This document shows positions 1 to 11,444 of a DNA stretch of 64,000 nucleotides, in pieces. A program made the position numbers and the translations under genes. The notes under the pieces were generated by a model. That model worked only from the letters and a program-made list of their open reading frames with translations, had not been told where the DNA came from and did no database searches. The stretch covers positions 124,001-188,000 of the forward strand of contig JAGTXK010000125.1 in the NCBI GenBank assembly GCA_019096195.1, read 5' to 3'. Position 1 is the stretch's first letter, and each line of letters opens with the position of its first letter. This stretch comes from Boletus sp. NGJ (lineage: Eukaryota > Basidiomycota > Agaricomycetes > Boletales > Boletaceae).

Positions 1-830
1 CCTCATAAGCGCAAGATACTTGGCTAAAAAGGGATACAGCGTGGTTTCGACGCCCGAAACGTAAATGCGCAGGCAACGGTCATCGACATCCGGCTCGGGA
101 AATGTCACAGAGAACGAGGATGGCTGACCAAGGTCGGCCAAGATGGCGATGTAAGGAAGTGGCTCGGCATCGGAGGCAAATGTGCTTTTGTCTTCGCCGC
201 TCAGATTTTTATGTCGTCGGGTGATAGAATGCAAGATGTCTTTCGAATTTGTGGATTCTCGAGCCTTGTCGCGACATTCGCGATTTCCCCAATGTGTTTC
301 GGGGCCATCTTTGAAATAGATTGGTATCACCTTGTCAATGAGCGGTTGTTCAAGTTGGTGGCAGCACTGGTCCTCTGCCAATGGCGTAGCGTCCACTCGT
401 CCAAGCTACATGGTGAATCATCAGACTCGAGGTCATGTTATGAATGTGGAATTTGGAAGGAGGCTGACCTTGATTCGTTCCCTGCTTTTGATCCAGCGAT
501 GTTCGCCTCCGAGTCCATGCATACCCAATGTGAGAAATTTATATATGCATTTTCGAACGATTTTCGTGCAAGCGATGCTTGCATGTCCTGGTCGTCCCAT
601 ATCTGCGGTCCAAAGATGAATTCGAGCCAATCTACGACCTGGATCATTTCACAGTCAGCGAGATGTTCTCCCCATGTTGATGGCATCTCCACGTTCTTTG
701 ACTCTGTGTGCGAATGAACAAGTCCTTGGCCAGTAGCCACAGTAACCGGCTGGCCAGTTCGGCGCGTCAATTGACCCATGTCGATCATGCTGGAGTTGAC
801 AGCCACCAGCAAACTCCAACTTTTCAGGCT
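1..830 (-). CDS. Unrecognised multi-exon protein, 3' end beyond left edge
   Basis: I do not recognise this protein. On the minus strand one long open frame covers about 1-365 and reads without a stop off the left edge; it includes the stretches VIPIYFKDGPETHWGN and LPYIAILADLGQPSSF. A second frame upstream (about 445-812) reads TRRTGQPVTVATGQGLVHSH and later WLEFIFGPQIWDDQ. The change of frame and the stop codons between them, near 370-440, fit a short intron, but I could not fix the splice sites. The composition is protein-like and unlike the antisense frames. There are no visible signal peptide, membrane segments or catalytic motifs. It lies in the same orientation as UTP10 and downstream of it. 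It could be one of the lineage-specific 'hypothetical protein' families common in Agaricomycetes; the start and reading-frame joins are uncertain. Confidence 0.45.
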
Positions 831-1348
831 TCATGTGCAGATCGATTGCAGCCACGCATGACAGCAGCGGTTCGCGTTCGGATGGATAATGTGTGAACCT
901 CCAATTCCGGTCCAAAGTCGTCGCAAGACAGATCCACAGGTGACTCCTAGTGACTCGCGACGCCGTTCTCCAGATGCTCCATGTCCAAACGCGACGTTCA
1001 GTCCGAATCGCCGTCCTAATACTGCACACACGTGGCTCGTTTTTTGCGCATTAAAGTTGTCTCCACCGCACAACTTTGACGGTGACGCTGTATCTAGCAC
1101 CCTCTCTGGAAATGTGAGTGCACCCTTGAGAGAACGCCATCTGCGGATAAGTTGAAATATGTGCCAGCTCAGCGCCCTTCAACATTTCGCGCGCGCAGTG
1201 AGTATTTCTGTCATATCCATCTACCATCGCAACTTTGGATTTTTGTAGGACAGCAGGATCATTTTTTCCATTTCCATTTGCACTCTGCACGATACACACT
1301 GGTGGACATGTAGGCATTTGTACACGGGAGAGACGACCACGGGGCACA
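831..1348. other. Spacer between unknown gene and UTP10 3' end
   Basis: About 500 bp between the UTP10 stop and the first sure coding of the left-edge gene. It should hold the UTP10 3' UTR and the 5' end or promoter of the left-edge gene. A minus-strand frame of up to about 89 codons (831-1100) could be a first exon, but I cannot support it by homology. Confidence 0.3.
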
Positions 1349-4300
1349 CTACAAGCCACTAATACTACCCACCACGCTCTCGACTGCATCTTTGAGATGA
1401 TGTGCTTCCCGGACGACACTATCATTTTCGTCCTCGGCACACTCGGTAATGAACGTTGCCGTTTCGCCGACGAATCCTATAAAAAAAAAGAGGGAGGGGG
1501 AAAGAGGAAATTGGTTAAAAAAAAAAAGGTTGAGTTTCCTGGTCGGATGAACGAGTGTCTGACGTACCCATCAATTTACCTCCCTCGGCTTTCCACATCG
1601 CCGTCGTGCATTCCAACGCCAAAATACGGACGCGAACGTCCTCGGAACGCGTGTGCATGAGGAGATCAAGGTTGAGGCGTTTGAGGAGATCAGAGGACGT
1701 GCTGGGGAGAAGTGTGACCATGGCAAGAAGACAAGCAACCAAGACTTGGCGGGGCGCAGTGTCTGGTTGTGTCTCCGGAGACGCGATGATCACCGCGGAC
1801 GGAGGGGGCGAGTGCACAGCGGCAGGTACTTGGGACAGCACGTGGGGAAGAAGCGCAGCTAATTTGTCTTCACGCCAAAAGACTGTAAAAGAGACGTCAG
1901 TTTGGACGAGGTTGGGGACGATCCGTCGTCAAACGTACCTCCGTCGTCAGCTTCAAAAGACTTTGTCAGCACTGTGATGACGCCCGACCACAACGCAAAG
2001 TCCGTCGGTGCGGTTTTGGATGAGGACGAGGAACCAAAGGATTGTAACACTTCTATGAGAGGACGCAAAAGCATAGACATGTATGGATTCATCAGCCCCT
2101 GCGGATAACCAGCCAGACAATCAGCACACTGTAGGCCCCGATCGTACGACATATATACCTTGAAGTAGTCAAGCAGGGCAGTATACACGTGACAGAAAGT
2201 GATCCTCCTCTCGTTCGTCGCTATAACGGACGCGTCATCCCTCAAGCCGTCGCCGACCCTGATCCAGACGCACCTTTTTCGTCTGCAAACGCCCAGTCGT
2301 GCATACGTCGGAACAGAGGTCCGAACGCGTTCTCGTTGAGCTTCACGACGAGTTCCGTGAAGGCCGATATTACATGAGGCTCGCCCTAACAGAAATCCAC
2401 CGGTTAGTTTGCACGATTCTCTAAAGTCACCATCGCAAAACGCTGACTTTGGTGAAACCAAACACCATCTTCACATCCAACGCTTCCATGAAGACCTTGA
2501 ACATCGGCCGCAAGTTGTCCAGGACTTCCGGCCGAGGAGCAGCATGCAGAGCCCTCTTGAGTAGCACAAAGTATCCAATCATCCCATTGACGTCCTCCTG
2601 ATACCACTGTCTCGTCACTGTTTCACGCCAAAACGTCAACGGCTGCTGCATACCTTTGTCTGCGCCTTGTCCACATTGGGCCAAAGTTCATATAACACCG
2701 GAAGCAACACCTCGGCCGACGTTCGTTTCGAGATCGCCTTGGTCAGTCCGGTGAGGGGATTATTTTGTGTGCTCGACGTAGCGCTGTAGTCAACGTAGAG
2801 CTTCGCTATCTCGGTCAATTCTTTTGCCCCATAAAAGGCGGGTAGATACGACAGCAGACTTTGAAGGGTTGCAAGGGCAGCTTCCTCTACGTCAGCAAGC
2901 TCTAGAGATCCGGTCAGCAGCATTACGACGAGCGTGTCACAAGACGTACGCGTCTTCCCTTTGAGACCTCCACGAAGTATCGATATACATTCCTGTGCGA
3001 TATCCCTAAAGTGAGGGATGATCCGTGGCCCGAGGGCAGCGCTTATCCAACCATATCAGACTCGCCCATCAGAACACGAGAGAACGATGTAATGACGCAC
3101 ACATAGCATGGTAAAACCGACATCCCTGCTGCAGCGGACGTCCGCGATCGCACCACCTTGAGGATGTGCGGCAGGGTCGACACGAGTGTGGTCTCTTCTC
3201 CATTGCAACACGTGGATCCCAACGCTTTTAACGCTTCGAGCGCAGATTCGACCAAGGAACCAGCAGATTGACGTTCGATGATGTCCCGGATAAGGCCGAT
3301 GAGTTCGGTGACCGTCGCTTGACACTCCTCGCGCAACTTTGGAGTGACGAGTGGGATTCTAGCGGAAACGACGCCAAGCGCCCCGGTTTTGATCTAGTAC
3401 GAGTATCGTCCGTCCATGTCCGTTAATAATAAAAAACAAAGAAACCGCACCCTGGTGTCCTCGGACGTCAACATCACACGACTTGCGGCCAAAAACTCTC
3501 TGGCGGAAATGACGTTCATAATGCGCTCGATGGCAGTCTGAGCCACGGTAACCATCGTCGCCAAATCACCTTCCGAGACGTGGCCTGTTGGAGGCGTGGC
3601 CAGATCCAAGAGATGGATGATGATGTCGGTGGTGCTACCGCCATCTCCAATGCTGGGCGTATCCGCATCCGATGGTGTCAGGGACGTGCTCGCGAACAGA
3701 ATAAGTGCCCGTATGCGGCGTTTCAGCGTAGCAGAGGCAGATGAAGAATGATCCCCGTCCCTACAGCGTGATCTCAATAACCGCGGTAAAAACGGACAGA
3801 AGGACATTCAATATTCACCGAGGATAATCCAAAAATGCAGACCCAGCACTTTCGGGTGCCAGAAGCTGGGTTCTAAGCCGTAAGCACTCCTTCAATACTT
3901 CTGTGAGTACCTGCAACACGTTGTGATTCATCTCCGTGTGAATGGTTTGGGAAGACTCACGACTAGTTGCCGTTGGCGGTCGAAATGACGTAGCAACGAC
4001 GCAGGGAGGGTGAGTGTACTTTGCGCTTCTTCCGGGGTTTGACGACTCGCGCGATTGGTGACTTTGTCAACCAGGAGCATGCAGATCGGAGCCAAGAATG
4101 TCTCTGTCCCAAGGACCTCTGTGAGATGCACGAACAAGCTAGTGGGGTATATGAGCAAACAAGTCGCCCCTTAAGAAAAAGGACAGACTTTTGTCGCCGA
4201 TGTCTAGGAATGTGGTTCGACGCATCCGTAAAGATGTGCAGGAAATCCCTCGCCCCGATGTACAAGTCGAGACCATTCAAGTGTTTTGTTTTCAAGGACG

Positions 4301-7300
4301 ACACCATCACGGGCACAATGTTATCGATGGTCTAGGCCAAATCCTTGAGCTGGTTTTCCAAAAAAAAAAAAAAAAACAGATAGATATGGACTCACAATCT
4401 GGACAACTCTGAAGCTATACGAATCATCTCTATGGATGACGTTGGACCCCATGAACGTGAAAATAGGCATAATGTTGTGAAGGACAGAGTCGGGGGTGAG
4501 CCGGGCCAAGTTGGCCATCAAGAGCAGAGCCTCATTGAACGTTTGAGGATTATCAGTAACTGCCGAGTGAGTTTAAAAGTCGATGAACGAGCAAGGTGCA
4601 ATTTAACTAACCTCGGATAAGTTCAACCAAAACATCGAGGCGAATGGGCCTTGCTGGCGGCTCCTGATATCATATTGAATGACGAAGCAGGCCACACGAG
4701 AGAAAATACTCGCCGTGATTCTACTTGCACTCTTTTCTATCGCAGCGATCAACATCTGGCAGACGTAGCTCGTGTCCGACGGCCCCCAAAGGTCGGAGCG
4801 TACGATCTTGTTCAGTGTCTCTAAAAGGTTAGATATCAAATCCAAAGATCCCGGAATCTCCGTCGTTCCAAGCACTTCAGCCAATAAACTCAATGGTTGG
4901 AGTTTGCTGATCTCGGAGGCATGTGGTATTCTAGAGACGTCATCAGTTTACGCGCCTAAACATTTATGAGGGTTGCATACGGGTCCAACTTGGCACGCTT
5001 GTTTACAGGTCCCTCGCTCTCGACATGGTCCGGTCGGAATTGTGCAAGTAGGTTGATGATCAACGCAACGTCTCCAAGAAGCTTCCCAAGGAGGGCTCGG
5101 GACGCCAAGTACTAAGCGTGGTGTATCAGTAATAAAGACATCCAACATAGGTTTACTTACCGCCTCTCCACCTTCACTGCCTGCTTGTAACAAGATCGTG
5201 CAAACCTCTGCGCGTCTCTCGAGTTCGAGACCCGCAAAGAGCCTCTGCTCAAGGGCATTGGCGTAGAGCTCCCGTGCAGACGCATCCGAGTCTGTCAGAC
5301 CCTGATCAGCACACGCAATCAGCCATCGGTAAATCGAACACACTGGAATGAAAATAAAATTGGAGTCCTGAAACGAACACAGGCCAGGTTTGGTTGTCGT
5401 CTTGACTTCCGAGGTCCGCCGAGGTAATGCTGAGGAAGCCCGCGACGACGAGCGATACATATGGCTCGATTGACGTTCCAAACATCTGTGCGATGGGAAC
5501 AGGATCTTGAGTCAGGCTCTTCATGACTGGAAGCAACATGTGGGACTTGGAAAAATCAGCGACACTCTCGATGGAGCGGAGTAGTGCGATCCGAGCAGAT
5601 GGGAAGGGATGGCTGACGACATGCGAGAGCAAGAAGCACAAGACCCGACGCCTATATCTACGCATAACTGTCAATAACAGACGACAAATGGAATGATACT
5701 CCTCGTACTTTGCATTCGAACCTTCAAAGTGTTTCCGATGGAACGCCTGAATGTATCCCGCATCCTGGGTCAATTGCGCCCTATTATCCGCAAGGGCTTT
5801 CGCATAAGTAGAAAGATCCTTGGCATCAACGTATTGCAATTGAGCTGTCGCATGTTCGTGAGTGATCCTTCGCATACACGATCCAGAGACTCACAGGAAG
5901 CTGAACCATATAACGTGTCCAGACCATACACATGCTTTTTCTCAGAGGTACGGCCAAGAAGTGAGATGCTCTCGAAAATCAAAGCACGGTCCCGTTTGTC
6001 ACTTCGTGCATCCAATAGGACAGCGATCAACGACGGAAGCACCGTCTGGAAATCGATGGCGCTCGCACCAGAATGGCCCCGTATGAACGCAAGAACGTGC
6101 AGAAGGGCATGCGTTCTGACTCTCTCCAGAGAGGGAGAGGAGGAGAGAAGAGTCCCGAGGAGGAAAGCTAACGAGCTGTCTCTGAGGTTGAGGAATAGTA
6201 CTTGCAAGATGGACGTTGAAAGCGGCTTGGGTACGGAACCCGCAGAGGTGGAGGCGAGGGCATAAATTTCTTGCATCAAGGATACATAGCACTGGCTTGG
6301 GTCACTGGGAATCTGATCGACCTTTGGTGCATTAGATTGACTGAACTTCACCATGAAACATGGGGCACACACTACAGGAATCACAGAAGTCCAAGCTGCG
6401 GAGAACTTGGGAGGAACGGGAAGAGCCGGAATTAAGGCGAGGATCGAAGCTTGCAGAGCATGTATGGTATTTCGTCCTCCTGGTTTGATGACTACCTTCA
6501 TGCCAACGTGCCGTACTTCCAACGCCTTATGCTATCGTAAATATCGAATCCCCGACGAGGCGAGTAGGATAGGACAAACCTCTTCCAGGCTTAGGTCGTC
6601 GCTTGCTTCCAGCGAGGTCAGGCGCATAGCGCTCATGAAACGGTGGGCCAGCAAGATCTGTTGATCTCCCGTGGTTCGCATCAGCAACGCGCGGCAGACT
6701 AGATACGCCAGCGCTCGAGCATGCGGAATGGGATCATGGAACTTGGACAGTTGAATAGTGATGTCTTGGGTGCCGTCGTTTGCAATGAGAATGTTCTCTG
6801 AGAACAGATCCTATATTTCAAGTGTCCGAGCATAAGCCTACGGAGTGAACCACTTACCCGCTATCTTGTCAGCTACGCCAAGGTTAGCCTCGCACACCTT
6901 CTCGCTACCTCCATTAGTGTCATCCTTGTCGGCCCCCAAGACTTCTTTGCCGAGCAACGACGCTTGATCCCATACGGCCACGCAACCCCGCAACCATCCC
7001 GTCTGGAAACCGCCACCTTCTTTGATAGCGTCCCATACACTACGCGTTGTCTTGAACTTTGCCTTTGAGGCCAGCAAGAATGGGAAAAGTGCAGTTTGCT
7101 GAACGGCGGAGGCGAAGTCAGGATGTGCTTTGGTAAATGGTCCTGCGAGGAATGCTGCATGTGCACGTAAAACTACCCGATGGGGAGGTGTGGGGAACAG
7201 CTGCGAGGTAATGACATCCAGTAGTTGCTGAGGTGACGTAGTCGGGACGACCGTCGAAAGGAACAAACCAGGCGATGTATAGAGCGCTTGCAACACCTCC

Positions 7301-9340
7301 ACGTGGGTATCATAGGCACGGCCGAGCAGTGCTGATTGGATAGATGCCTAGTGCACCATCAGTTGCAACCAAGGACCGAGTAGGAGACACAAACCATATC
7401 CGCAGCGGACAAATTATCTTGTGCAGCTTCCAGCGTCGAGTACATTCTCTCCACTGCAATAACACGCGCAACCTTTGATGTGCTTGCAGATGCGACTACG
7501 ATCTCGTTTACGTCGCTGGACTCGGCTAATGGGTGGGTCTGAAGTTTGTACCGTCTTAGTTTGAACATGCCAATCGACGAGGTTCCGCTCACCAGAGAAA
7601 ACGATGTCAAAAGCTCGTTTGCCATCGTTCTGTGTTCCTTCCTATCCTCGTTCGATTCGCCAGCTTCGGAAAGCACGTCATCTGCAACACCTCGCAAGAG
7701 CTCGAGATGGCGCTGATGGACGAGAGAGAGCAAAGACCGTGCGACGCGAATGGTTTTCTCCCTCGTCTCAGTGTCGACTGCTCCAGGGTCGGCATCACGT
7801 GGCAACGCAGCAAGGCGGATTAGAATGCGAGACAGTTCTTTGATGACTACTGAGGGAGCATTCGATGTATTTATCAGAGTAGAAAAGAGTGACGAAACCC
7901 GATGTTCATGGATGCTACACGAAGATGAGGTCATATGGCAGAAGACGAAGAGATCTACACACCGTTCACCTAGAGATCTAAGGAGCGGAAGAATGAAGTG
8001 TTGCACACCGACAATCGCCATGAGTTTACTTATTTCATCGGCGAACCCACTATACAAATCACGCCGTTTTAATGAAATTCCGGATGACGAGCAGAAATGA
8101 CATACGACATCTTTGTGCACAACTGGCTTGCACTGAGGGGGAACTCGCGAACATTTTCTTGTGAAGAACAGATTACCACAGCAGTCTTTACAAACTGAGC
8201 AGTTGATACAGAGCCCTTGCCCGAGCCCCGAGCTCCGCGTACTTGAGCTGTCATTGCGCTGATGATGGCGGCTAGAGCGGGAGGTTTAAGGTTCACTCTT
8301 TGCGAGAGAGTGCATAAAAGAACAAAGCTTCCGAGCTAGTCGATGAATGGGTAAGGTAGAATACAAACGCAGCCGGACAACTCACCGCAACGTTGGCGTC
8401 TTTCTGGGAAGACTGGAGGGGAGTGAGCAAAGAAGGTACGATGAATGCAAGGATGCCATCGTCGAGAGCGGGTGCGGTAGAAATGTAGTCATGCATCGTA
8501 GCAGCATGAAACGCGAGCAAGGTGCGATGTAAATGCGAGCCTGAGGTAGCGGTGAGCAAAGAACACATGACGAAGTAGGGATGGTACATTTGACTGCGTT
8601 GGGGAGAAGGTTGGCGATGAAACGTGCCACGTCTGTATCTGATACCATAGCCTGGACCACGACGGTACGTGCAAGGGGCTTTGCTGCCGATTTGAAGGGA
8701 AGCAAAAACGAAAAAGAAGAATTTGGCCTGGGAGTCCGTGAGGATGGGATGGTGATTCCCTCGCAAAGTACCTACTGAATATGCAATATTGAAAGCATTT
8801 TGACAAAGTGCGGGGATTCATGGTATGGCAAGAACAAGGCGAGGATGGCGGGTACATTGAACTCGTTGATTCTGATGGACGTTGCAGAACAGTGAATTGT
8901 GCAAGGTGAAGGCAAGGTTACCTGAAGCGCCTCACGAGCCATTCCAATACTTTGCTTGTGGGAGCCTCCATAAGCCAAGGACCAAGGAGAGCTACAAACG
9001 CGTTGATGTTGCGGTCGAGGTTGGCGTTGAGTTCTGGTGTCTGGAGTGTGCGATCGAGAACTCTGGCTGCATCGGAGAATAATGCGTGTTCGAAATCCAC
9101 AGCCAAAGATGATCCATCTGCGCCGAATTTGACGGTTTTAGATGAGAATGCGGGGGAGAGGGAGCGAAGGTGGCTGAATGCGGTGGCTGCGAGAGCGTGT
9201 ATCGAGTCGAGGTCGTGAAGGTCGGCGTCTCGGCCTGTGAACAGATACGACTCGGATGTCCTCTTTTTTGACCGGTCCTGTAGCAAGGACGCGTTCAGGG
9301 ATGTCGACGCAGCAAGCTGAGCTGCGAGGGTGGTCGTCAT
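1349..9340 (-). CDS. UTP10: UTP10/HEATR1, small-subunit processome HEAT-repeat protein
   Basis: UTP10 is a U3 snoRNA-associated component of the t-UTP (UtpA) subcomplex. It couples rDNA transcription to early 18S pre-rRNA processing in the nucleolus. The start at 9338-9340 gives [12 protein letters not shown], followed by the family landmarks [36 protein letters not shown] and [15 protein letters not shown]. The middle is weakly conserved helical HEAT repeats. The C-terminal BP28CT region (about 1350-2500) includes [19 protein letters not shown] and [18 protein letters not shown], ending in VVGSISGL at a TAG at 1349-1351. At least 17 exons are separated by short introns, so I give only the outer limits; the product should be near 2000 residues, usual for the family. 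Identification is firm at both ends, while internal splice sites were not all checked. An intronic A-run at 4361-4377 is a pyrimidine tract on the sense strand. Confidence 0.9.
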
Positions 9341-9425
9341 TTGCCAGTAAGGGGGCTGCAAAATACTTTGGTGTTACGCACGAATTTATGCTGACATAAT
9401 GAATCCGGGTACGTTTTGAACGACC
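9341..9425. promoter_or_regulatory. 85-bp divergent promoter, UTP10 / SRPBCC gene
   Basis: Only 85 bp separate the two divergent start codons (9340 minus, 9426 plus). Both 5' UTRs and both core promoters must fit here or overlap the neighbouring coding sequence. No TATA box is obvious. Confidence 0.55.
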
Positions 9426-10108
9426 ATGTCGCAAGGTCTTCCTCCCGCGGCTTCAGACGCTGTATTCACTGCATCCGCGTCTATCACCATTGATGCACCA
9501 CGCGACCTCGTGTGGCAAGTCCTGATGGACTGGGGGTCATATCAAGAATGGTATGTGTGGCCCTCATTCGGTTCCGTACGATAGCCTTGACAAATGGAAC
9601 AGGAATCCGTTCGTGTATGTAACATATCAGTTCAAGTCTCGACGCCGCATCTGATGCATGGCACAGTCGAAACCAGTGCCTCGTTGACGCGACCAGGAAA
9701 CCCCTTGCCGCGTCGCAACAGCCCCGCGTCGGCGCTCATTTACTTTTGCGACCTGTGCACGTCCCCCCTTCATTCACCCCCCCGAAAATATTCCCTGCTA
9801 GCTCAGCACTCGAGGTAATAACCACATTTGATACCGACAACTACCGTTGTGCATGGAAGAACGTCGAGTTCCCGTCTTGGCTTCTTGATACGGAGCGATG
9901 GCAGGCGTTGGTGGAGGTGGTTGAAGATGGACGCAAGAAGACGCGCTATGAGACCATCGGTGTGTTCAATGGCTGGTTTGCATATGTGGTCAAGCTCGTT
10001 GTGGGGAGTGGTGTGCAAGAAGGATTTAGGGCGATGGCAGAGGGACTGAAGATTCGGTCGGAAGAGCTTCAACGGCAGCGCTGTGTAATTACCCCGTGCG
10101 CTGACTAA
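9426..10108 (+). CDS. SRPBCC (polyketide-cyclase/START-like) domain protein
   Basis: A protein of about 192 residues with the SRPBCC ligand-binding fold (helix-grip; relatives include Coq10-like and polyketide cyclase-like proteins). The N-terminal block ASITIDAPRDLVWQVLMDW, the WNPFV motif, and the C-terminal amphipathic helix after FNGWFAYVVKLVVGSG are typical. The best gene model is join(9426..9550, 9603..9614, 9667..10108). The middle exon is just 12 nt and supplies most of the WNPFV codons; the flanking introns are both 52 nt with GT and AG ends. This model keeps frame throughout and restores the family motif. No catalytic residues can be assigned, and the ligand is unknown. It is divergently transcribed from UTP10 across 85 bp, which says little about function. 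Confidence 0.8.
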
Positions 10109-10171
10109 TGTTAGACATTCTTGCCAATCCCGACACTGCCACATACTCCACGATCTAGACCCCCCCCTCTC

Positions 10172-10178
10172 TATATAA
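10172..10178 (+). promoter_or_regulatory. TATA-like box
   Basis: TATATAA lies 27 nt before the next start codon (10205), after a C-rich run. If used, it implies a very short 5' leader for the downstream gene. Confidence 0.4.
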
Positions 10179-10204
10179 TCTGACACTCGTCGTCGTCTCG
10201 TATC

Positions 10205-10801
10205 ATGTTTGCGTATGACTCGCCCCTCCACATGTCCGACAACACAACACCTCTCTACGACACCCGCGGCAGGCAAAAGGGTTTCGTCGAGTCCACCGTG
10301 CAGAGGAGAGAACGCATCGAGTTTCTCAAACAGAGGGAGTGGGTTCGACGTGTCACACAGTGGGTGAGGGAAACGAATGCACAGAAAGATTCCGTGCGTG
10401 TGCCACATTCCCCGCGTCGAGTTCCCGTCGCTTGACACTCGCTTTCCCAGCCAATTTTCGGTCGTTCGGGCAGATCTTTCATCCCTTTCCCAAACCAGGA
10501 CACCGCCCTGGGGTCTCAAGCGTTCGCCATCCCGTTCCCCCGCGTGGAGGAGGAGGAGGAGGAAGAGCCATACGTCATCTACAGTTCATCTCCGAACTCC
10601 TCCCTCACGTCCCTATCCGAGGAAATCACTCCTGTTCTTCCGCTCAATAGCGGCCCATCTCCATCGCTTACCGCTGCAGCACCACAACCCGCCCAGAGAA
10701 GAGCATCCGGGCATCACCGAAGATGCAGCAGCGCCAGTCTTCGCGGTCATGCGCGCCAGCACTCTCTCTCTAGTATATGCGAGGTGCCCGAAGAGGACTA
10801 G
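10205..10801 (+). CDS. Small basic/acidic low-complexity protein, unknown function
   Basis: Unrecognised 163-residue protein. The model is join(10205..10393, 10499..10801), with a 105-nt intron that has GT and AG ends and phase 0 on both sides. The first half is charged and helix-prone (TRGRQKGFVES, RRERIEFLKQREWVRRV). The second half opens with a run of seven glutamates after FPRV, then a Ser/Pro-rich disordered stretch with an SSSPNSSLTSLSEE block, and ends SSICEVPEED. There is no signal peptide, membrane helix or known domain. The layout (basic helix, acidic patch, Ser-rich tail) could suit a nuclear or regulatory protein, but that is only inference. It lies in tandem upstream of Argonaute. 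Confidence 0.65.
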
Positions 10802-11444
10802 GTGCCCCCTCATGCCCGTTGTCCGCTCTAGCGACGCGTCCGATCTCCACCTGCCCCCCTCACCCATCGCCTGGCAAGCTGGAATCTAGCCAGGAAGCTG
10901 TTCCACCCTTCGTTCTTTTTGCACCGACGTGTGAACGTCGTCTGTGTTATTTCTGTTGTGATGTTGATTATTGTTCGTTCCGTCGGCCATAACCCGGAGC
11001 GTCTAGGGTGTTACCTGATTCTCCCGGTAGCCTCGTCGTGTTCCTGATACCTGTTCCACCCTTTATACCCGCTCCAGTCCCGCCATCATCTGTACCACCT
11101 CCCATCCACACGATCATCATCAGCACAGATTTTGCTCCTCCGCGTTGATATTTGTATTCTACATCCTGCCGAATTGTGATTGTACTGTATAGAACTTGCC
11201 CCGCTTTTCTTGCAGATCATAGAGCTCTTTATGTCGTCGACTCTGAAATCGTACTGTACGAATAAATTTGGTCCGAGTCATCATCGATTTCGGAGGGAGT
11301 TCATTACAGAAGAGTCTGGGCCCCTTGCCATATTTGGACATGCGCAGATCATTTCAGTTTAAATAAATAAATGTGAACTTGCTGCACACACGTTGCGCAG
11401 TCTCTATTCACTCGCCGTCGAAACTCTTTCACCTTTCACAAACA
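10802..11444. other. Spacer before Argonaute
   Basis: 640 bp with no gene I can support. It holds the 3' UTR of the small acidic protein (AATAAA near 11261) and the Argonaute promoter. An AT-rich AAATAAATAAATG stretch around 11361-11373 lies about 75 nt before the Argonaute start. Confidence 0.5.

Noticed and set aside
211-717. 168-codon plus-strand frame at the left edge
   Set aside because: The minus strand over the same bases reads as better protein and agrees with a multi-exon gene.
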